Below, piece by piece: positions 59,615 through 64,000 of a stretch of DNA of 64,000 nucleotides; position 1 is the stretch's first letter, and every line of letters starts with the position of its first letter. A program made the position numbers and the translations under genes. The stretch is from positions 6,262,001 to 6,326,000 of the forward strand of contig NZ_VFPO01000001.1 in NCBI RefSeq assembly GCF_006716765.1, given 5' to 3'. Under the pieces are notes generated by a model, which was not told the origin of the DNA, searched no databases, and saw only the letters and a list, made by a program, of their open reading frames with translations. Source of the DNA: Actinomadura hallensis (lineage in GTDB: Bacteria > Actinomycetota > Actinomycetes > Streptosporangiales > Streptosporangiaceae).

Positions 59615-60490
59615 ATGCGCTCAACTCGGCTGGCCGCGGCCGGTGTCGCCGCAGGTGCGATGGTGCTTGGGATGGCGGGCCCTGCACTCGCAGAGGGGAA
59701 GGCCGTCGCCTCCCCCAACCCCTTCCCCGCGGGCTCGGCGATCAACGTCACCGTGACGGGCTGCGACACCAAGCCGGTGCTCGGCCACCAGGGGACCATG
59801 GTCTTCGCCGAGACGGTGAACTTCACCCAGAACGGCGACACGTGGTCCAGCGGCCCGGTCAAGACCTTCGACAGCCGGCAGCTGAAGGCGGGCCAGACCT
59901 ACAACTACAGGGTCACCTGCTACGACGCCGACAACCAGAAGGTGACGATGACGCTGCCGCTCACCGTCGCCGAGGCCCAGGACAACCCGGACCCGACGCC
60001 GACCCCCGGCAGGCCGGAGTTCCGGTTCGGCTACGACAAGGTGAAGCTGTCCACCCGCCGCGTCGCCCCCGGCCAGAAGGTGACGTTCAAGGTCGCCTGC
60101 CCGACCGAGGTCACCGTCTCCGGCAACGGCTACACCCAGAACCCGCTGCCCGTGAAGAAGGCGGGCGACGGCGTCTGGACCGCCACCGGCACGTACCGCA
60201 GCAACCTGCCGGACCCGACCACCGTCACCGTCGTCTGCAAGAACTTCGGCTCGGTCAAGTACAGCACCAGCCCGGAGAAGGGTGACGGGAACGGCGGCGG
60301 CGGCAACGGCGGCGGCAACGCCATGACGCCGCAGACGCCGAAGATCCCCACCGGCCGGATCGACACCGGTGACGGCAGCTCGCTGCGCGACGGCGGGTCG
60401 CCGATGATGGCCGCCGCCTGGGGCGCGTTCGCGTTCCTGGGCCTCGGCGCGGTCGCGCTGCGCCGCCGGATCGCGCAGGAGCGTTCGTAA
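59615..60490 (+). CDS. Secreted, C-terminally anchored protein; likely sortase substrate
   Basis: A 291-residue exported protein. The signal peptide ends in GPALA near residue 26. Two tandem Ig-like/beta domains follow (about 27-125: SAINVTVTGCDTKPVLGHQG; about 135-220: VTFKVACPTEVTVSGNGYT), each with a Cys pair. A Gly/Asn-rich stalk (GDGNGGGGNGGGN) leads to KIPTGRIDTGDGSS, a membrane helix (AAAWGAFAFLGLGAVAL) and the basic tail RRRIAQERS, the layout of a wall-sorting signal. ATG at 59615 is preferred over 59609 because GAGGAG is 8 bases upstream. The following sortase gene starts one base after its stop, so it is the probable substrate. Confidence 0.75.
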   Translation: MRSTRLAAAGVAAGAMVLGMAGPALAEGKAVASPNPFPAGSAINVTVTGCDTKPVLGHQGTMVFAETVNFTQNGDTWSSGPVKTFDSRQLKAGQTYNYRVTCYDADNQKVTMTLPLTVAEAQDNPDPTPTPGRPEFRFGYDKVKLSTRRVAPGQKVTFKVACPTEVTVSGNGYTQNPLPVKKAGDGVWTATGTYRSNLPDPTTVTVVCKNFGSVKYSTSPEKGDGNGGGGNGGGNAMTPQTPKIPTGRIDTGDGSSLRDGGSPMMAAAWGAFAFLGLGAVALRRRIAQERS

Positions 60491-60491
60491 G

Positions 60492-61133
60492 TTGCGCGAG
60501 TTCCCAGCAACGGCCGCCGGTCGCCGCGCCCTGGGCGCGGCGGCCGGCGTGCTGCTCACCGGACTGCTCCTGAGCGGCTGCGGCGGCGACGACGGAGGCG
60601 CCGCGTCCGAGGGCGGTCAGCCCTCGCCGGCGGCCTCCGCCGAGACGACCGCCGCGGCGGCGTCCGCTCCGCTGACCCACTCGGAGCCGACGAAGATCAC
60701 CATCGAGAAGATCGGCGTGTCCGCCCCGATCAGCGAGGTCGGGCTGCTGCCCAACGGGCGCGTGGAGGAACCGCCGCTGAGCAAGCCGAACCTGGTGGGC
60801 TGGTACAAGGAGGGCGTGACGCCGGGCGAGGTCGGCCCGTCGGTCCTCCTCGGCCACGTCGACGCCAACGGCAAGCAGGCCGTCTTCTTCCGGCTGAAGG
60901 AGCTGAAGGCCGGCGACCAGATGAAGGTGGCCCGCAAGGACGGCACCGTCGCCACGTTCGCCGTCCAGAAGATCGAGCGCGTCGACAAGAACGCCTTCCC
61001 GCACAAGAAGGTGTTCGGCGACCAGCTCGACTACGCGTCACTGCGTCTGGTGACCTGCGGGGGCGCCTTCGACCCCAAGTCGGGCCACTACAAGGACAAC
61101 GTGATCGTCTACGGGAAGCTGGTCTCCGCCTGA
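60492..61133 (+). CDS. Class E/F-like sortase with lipobox
   Basis: A 213-residue sortase: PTKITIEKIGVSAPISEVGL, LGHVDANGKQAVFFRLKELK (catalytic His), and LRLVTCGGAFDPKSGHYKDN with the catalytic Cys in TCGG. The match is to class E/F sortases of actinobacteria. The N-terminus has a lipobox (LTGLLLSGCGGDD), so the enzyme may be a lipoprotein instead of, or as well as, helix-anchored. The start is TTG at 60492 with GGAG upstream, inside or immediately after the substrate gene. It presumably cleaves the KIPTG-like motif of the neighbouring protein and attaches it to the wall. Confidence 0.88.
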   Translation: MREFPATAAGRRALGAAAGVLLTGLLLSGCGGDDGGAASEGGQPSPAASAETTAAAASAPLTHSEPTKITIEKIGVSAPISEVGLLPNGRVEEPPLSKPNLVGWYKEGVTPGEVGPSVLLGHVDANGKQAVFFRLKELKAGDQMKVARKDGTVATFAVQKIERVDKNAFPHKKVFGDQLDYASLRLVTCGGAFDPKSGHYKDNVIVYGKLVSA

Positions 61134-61173
61134 CCCGGTGCCCCACCGGGTCGACGCCGGGTTCGACGACAGA

Positions 61174-61210
61174 GCGCCCGCCCGTCCACAGGCCGTGGAC
61201 GGGCGGGCGC
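61174..61210. terminator. Bidirectional terminator between sortase and ccr genes
   Basis: A perfect 16-bp inverted repeat, GCGCCCGCCCGTCCAC (61174-61189) with its complement at 61195-61210, closes a 5-base loop. It lies between two convergent genes. Confidence 0.8.
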
Positions 61211-61280
61211 CGCGCTGTTCGGGGAGCCGGCGGGCGCCCCAGGCGGAACCCCCGCCGCGCGGCCCTTCACACCGGGGCGG

Positions 61281-62612
61281 TCAGCGGCGGTACAGGTTCA
61301 GCCGCTCCTCGCCGATGCGCTCGCGGAGGGCCGGGTCGTCCACGCCCTGTCCCTCGCCCGTGGCGCCGCAGAGCACGGCGACCTTGCCGACGTGCTGGTT
61401 GGTCTGCACCGCGCGGGTCGCCTCGGCGGCCTCGTCCAGCGGGAAGACCTTCGACAGCGTCGGGTGGATCATGCCGAGGCCCACGAGGCGGTTGACCTCG
61501 ACGGCCTCGTGGTAGTTGAACCCGTGCGAGCCGATGATGCTCTTGAGCCGCATCCACAGGAAGCGGTTGTCGTACTCGTGCCTGTACCCGGTGGACGACC
61601 CGCACGTGACGATCTTCCCGCCGCGCTTGGCGACGTACACCGACGCGCCGAACGTCTCCCGGCCGAGGTACTCGAACACGATGCCGGGGTCCTCGCCGAC
61701 GAGGCGGCGGATCGCCTCGCCCAGGATCCGCCCGGCCTTGGGGTGCCGGAACCCCTGCTCGCCGAGCTCCAGCTCGTTGCGGTTGATGACGTGCTCGCAG
61801 CCCTGCGCGCGGACGATCTCCGCCTTCTCCTCGGACGACACGACGGCGACGGGGATGCCCCCGCCGTTCTTCACCAGCTGCGTCGCGAACGAGCCGAGCC
61901 CGCCGGTCGCGCCCCAGATCAGGACGACGTCGCCCTGCTTCATCCGGGCGCCGTGCGGCCCGACCAGCATCCGGTAGGCGGTGCCGCCGCACAGCGTCAC
62001 CGAACCCGCCTCCTCCCAGGTGAGGTGCGCGGGCTTGCGGATGAGCTGGTTCGCCTTCACGATGCAGAACTCGCCGAGCGACCCGAAGTTCGTCTCGAAG
62101 CCCCACGCGAGCTGCGTCTCGCTCATCATGCCGTCGTCGTAGGAGCCGTGGTCCTCCTCGTCCACGTACGACGGGGACAGCACGACCTTGTCGCCGACCT
62201 TCCAGCTCTTCACGCCGCTGCCGGTGCGGACGATGACGCCCGCGCCGTCCGACCCGAGGATGTGGTACGGCAGGTCGTGCCGCGCCCCGTACCAGCCCTG
62301 GCGGCCGAACTTCTCCAGGAACGCGAACGTCGGCACCGGCTCGAAGATCGCGGACCAGACGGTGTTGAAGTTGATCGCCGCCGACATCACGGCGACGACG
62401 ACCTCGTCGGGCGCGAGCTCGGGCATCTCGACCTCGCCGACGTGCATGGAGCGGCGCACGTCCTTGTCGGCCCGGCCCTCGAAGATCCCGACCTCGTCCT
62501 TGCGGGTGAACGCCGCGCGGAACCGCGTCGGCAGGTCGATCTCCTGCAGTTCGGGACCGCTGGCGCCGGACCGTACGGCGTCGAGCAGCTCGTTGGAGCC
62601 GTGCTGGGCCAT
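61281..62612 (-). CDS. ccr: Crotonyl-CoA carboxylase/reductase
   Basis: A 443-residue MDR enzyme that reductively carboxylates crotonyl-CoA (or longer 2-enoyl-CoA) to ethylmalonyl-CoA-type extender units. AAINFNTVW, GSDGAGVIVR, GFETNFGSLGEF and GSHGFNYHEA contain the Asn, Phe-Glu and His residues reported to bind CO2 in Ccr, and WGATGGLGSFATQ is the NADPH loop. Length is normal. GGAGGAC precedes the ATG. It directly follows the PKS thioesterase end on the same strand, 55 bases apart, so it probably supplies an alkylmalonyl extender for that PKS. Confidence 0.93.
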   Translation of the reverse strand: MAQHGSNELLDAVRSGASGPELQEIDLPTRFRAAFTRKDEVGIFEGRADKDVRRSMHVGEVEMPELAPDEVVVAVMSAAINFNTVWSAIFEPVPTFAFLEKFGRQGWYGARHDLPYHILGSDGAGVIVRTGSGVKSWKVGDKVVLSPSYVDEEDHGSYDDGMMSETQLAWGFETNFGSLGEFCIVKANQLIRKPAHLTWEEAGSVTLCGGTAYRMLVGPHGARMKQGDVVLIWGATGGLGSFATQLVKNGGGIPVAVVSSEEKAEIVRAQGCEHVINRNELELGEQGFRHPKAGRILGEAIRRLVGEDPGIVFEYLGRETFGASVYVAKRGGKIVTCGSSTGYRHEYDNRFLWMRLKSIIGSHGFNYHEAVEVNRLVGLGMIHPTLSKVFPLDEAAEATRAVQTNQHVGKVAVLCGATGEGQGVDDPALRERIGEERLNLYRR

Positions 62613-62667
62613 GGGGGTGTCCTCCGTGGAACGACGGTTGGAACGACGGGGTTGGTGCGGGCGGCCC

Positions 62668-64000
62668 TCAGCGGGCCGTCTGGGCGGGGACGGCGTCGCG
62701 CTCCCGCCGTCCCGCGAGCCGGCCCTCCAGGTGCGCGGCGAGAACCTCCACACCGGGCGGATCCAGCAGGTTGAGGTGGTGCGCCCCGGGGATCGTGACG
62801 ATCTCCAGGTCGGAGCAGAGCCCGCCGAAGCCGTTGGTGCCGTCGAGCACGTAGCGGGCATCGCGGACGGCCCAGGGGGTCTCCTCGGGCGCGTGGTAGA
62901 GGATGACGCGGCCGTCGTACGGCCCGGGCTGGTACGCCTCCAGGGAGCGGGTGTCCTGGTGGGACGTGAGCTGGTGCGTGAGGGCCGCCGGGGGGATGTG
63001 GTCCACGAGGGGGGCCGCACGCTCCATGACCAGCGCGAACTGCGCTTCCTCGTCCAGCCCGGACAGCTCCTCGTAGGTGAGCGTGACGTCCAGGCCGTAC
63101 GTCTGGTTGATGTAGTCGGCGAACGCGGAGAACCGGCGGGCGAGCGTGTCGGACTCGTCGTCCACCGCGAGCGGGATGCCCGCGTCGAACAGCGCCACCA
63201 GCTCGACCTCGCGGCCGGCGGCGGTGAGCTGCCGCGCCGTCTCGTAGGCGAGGACGCCGCCGAACGACCAGCCGCCGAGCCGGAACGCCCCCTCCGGCTG
63301 CGCCTCCAGCAGGTGCCGCACGTAGCGGGCGGCGCGCTCCTCGACCGGCGGCGCGTCCTCGAACCGCTCCAGCCCGTACACCGGCTGGTCGTCGCCGAGC
63401 AGCGCGACGAGCTGCCGGTAGCAGGCGGTGGTGCCGCCCGCCGGATGCGCGATGAAGAACGGCCGCCGGTCTCCCGCGGCCGATCCGTCGCGGGAGGACG
63501 CGGAACCCGGCTTCAGCGGCCGGACGGTCTGCCGCGCGGCCTCCTCGTCGGCGGCGCGGATGAACTCCGCGACGCTCTCCGCCGTCGGCGTCTCGAACAG
63601 CTCGCCGCGGGTGACCTCCACGCCCAGTTCGGCCGTGACCTTGGCGACGACCTGGTCGGCGTGGTGGTCCCCGCCGCCGAGCTCCGTGAAGAAGTCGGCG
63701 GTGACGCCGACGCGGTCGAGGCCGAGGACGTCCTCGAAGATCCGGACGGCGAGGCGCTCGGCGGCGTCGCGGGGCATCACGTACCCGGACTCGGCGTTCG
63801 GCGTCGCACCGGACACCCCGCCGGACACCGCGCCGGACGAGGAGGGCGCCGGCGCGTCCGACAGCCCCAGCTCCCCGGCCGCCCACTCCTCGAACACGTT
63901 GACGCTGGCGCCCTGCAGCAGCACCGACGCGGGGACGGTCAGCCCGAGGTCGTGCTCGACCCCGCTCTTGATCCGCACCGCGACGAGCGAGTCGAGGCCG
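62668..64000 (-). CDS. C-terminal end of a type I polyketide synthase: ACP, inactive carrier domain, thioesterase (partial)
   Basis: The gene enters from beyond the window. The first visible codons give GLDSLVAVRIKSG, an ACP with its phosphopantetheine Ser, followed by LTVPASVLLQGASVNVFEEW. A second carrier-like domain follows (LAVRIFEDVLGLDRVGVTAD, then FFTELGGGDHHADQVVAKV). In the position of the Ser of the usual GG(D/N)SL it has Asp, so it cannot be loaded. The C-terminus is a type I thioesterase: HPAGGTTACYRQL, nucleophile in GGWSFGGVLAYE, FDAGIPL and IPGAHHLNLL. The product is unknown. The neighbouring ccr suggests a substituted malonyl extender. Confidence 0.88.
   Translation of the reverse strand, partial: GLDSLVAVRIKSGVEHDLGLTVPASVLLQGASVNVFEEWAAGELGLSDAPAPSSSGAVSGGVSGATPNAESGYVMPRDAAERLAVRIFEDVLGLDRVGVTADFFTELGGGDHHADQVVAKVTAELGVEVTRGELFETPTAESVAEFIRAADEEAARQTVRPLKPGSASSRDGSAAGDRRPFFIAHPAGGTTACYRQLVALLGDDQPVYGLERFEDAPPVEERAARYVRHLLEAQPEGAFRLGGWSFGGVLAYETARQLTAAGREVELVALFDAGIPLAVDDESDTLARRFSAFADYINQTYGLDVTLTYEELSGLDEEAQFALVMERAAPLVDHIPPAALTHQLTSHQDTRSLEAYQPGPYDGRVILYHAPEETPWAVRDARYVLDGTNGFGGLCSDLEIVTIPGAHHLNLLDPPGVEVLAAHLEGRLAGRRERDAVPAQTAR

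Noticed and set aside
1..64000. CRISPR arrays, insertion sequences, integrases, rRNA operons and tRNA genes.
   Set aside because: None recognised. The only tandem arrays are short (23-bp, 48-bp and 15-bp units) and lack spacer diversity or cas genes.

Overview
The window is very GC-rich DNA with strong third-position G/C bias, GTG/TTG starts and many 4-base ATGA/GTGA gene overlaps. Gene content is actinobacterial: an ECF factor of the mycobacterial SigE type, a PaaX regulator, several FadD-type ligases, a class Ia ribonucleotide reductase under a cobalamin riboswitch, and a PKS end with a crotonyl-CoA carboxylase/reductase. A filamentous actinomycete of the Actinomadura/Streptosporangiales kind fits; the genus is inference.

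Layout. 1-8.1 kb: catabolic genes (nitronate monooxygenase, 2-hydroxyacid dehydrogenase, Zn alcohol dehydrogenase, P450, AidB-like acyl-CoA dehydrogenase, divergent PaaX regulator, PlsC acyltransferase). 8.2-14.1 kb: regulators (NarL-type response regulator, large LuxR/ATPase regulator, unusual double-module histidine kinase). 14.1-23.6 kb: the most interesting region. A coupled (+) operon encodes a fatty-acyl-reductase/HAD fusion, a zinc dehydrogenase, a LarA-family (nickel-pincer) protein and a PlsC-like acyltransferase. It converges on a (-) operon encoding the nickel-pincer-nucleotide cofactor pathway: LarE, two divergent LarB paralogues and a LarC lacking its usual C-terminal domain. I infer a self-contained nickel-dependent lipid or hydroxyacid pathway.

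23.8-26.7 kb: two paralogous small basic repeat proteins with matching ECF-type promoters, then a DMT-MFS exporter pair with an operator. 26.8-30.7 kb: nrdAB behind an adenosylcobalamin-type riboswitch. 30.7-32.8 kb: membrane protein, YcnI and CopC (copper handling). 32.9-39.5 kb: asparagine-synthase-like protein, TetR remnant, two acyl-CoA ligases, GAF-LuxR regulator. 39.9-43.7 kb: polysaccharide deacetylase, two-component pair, coiled-coil protein. 43.7-50 kb: enoyl-CoA hydratase, short Rho with a long leader, Ser/Thr kinase, third acyl-CoA ligase. 50-56.8 kb: SigE-like factor, hydrolase, YceI, glutamate-cysteine-ligase-like enzyme, OmpR-type response regulator, frameshifted histidine kinase, Nudix. 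56.9-61.2 kb: PucR regulator, PRC-barrel protein, secreted protein with a class E/F-like sortase. 61.3-64 kb: Ccr and the C-terminus of a type I PKS whose last carrier domain has lost its serine; the PKS runs off the window.

All assignments come from reading the sequence and remembered family motifs; no database search was run.
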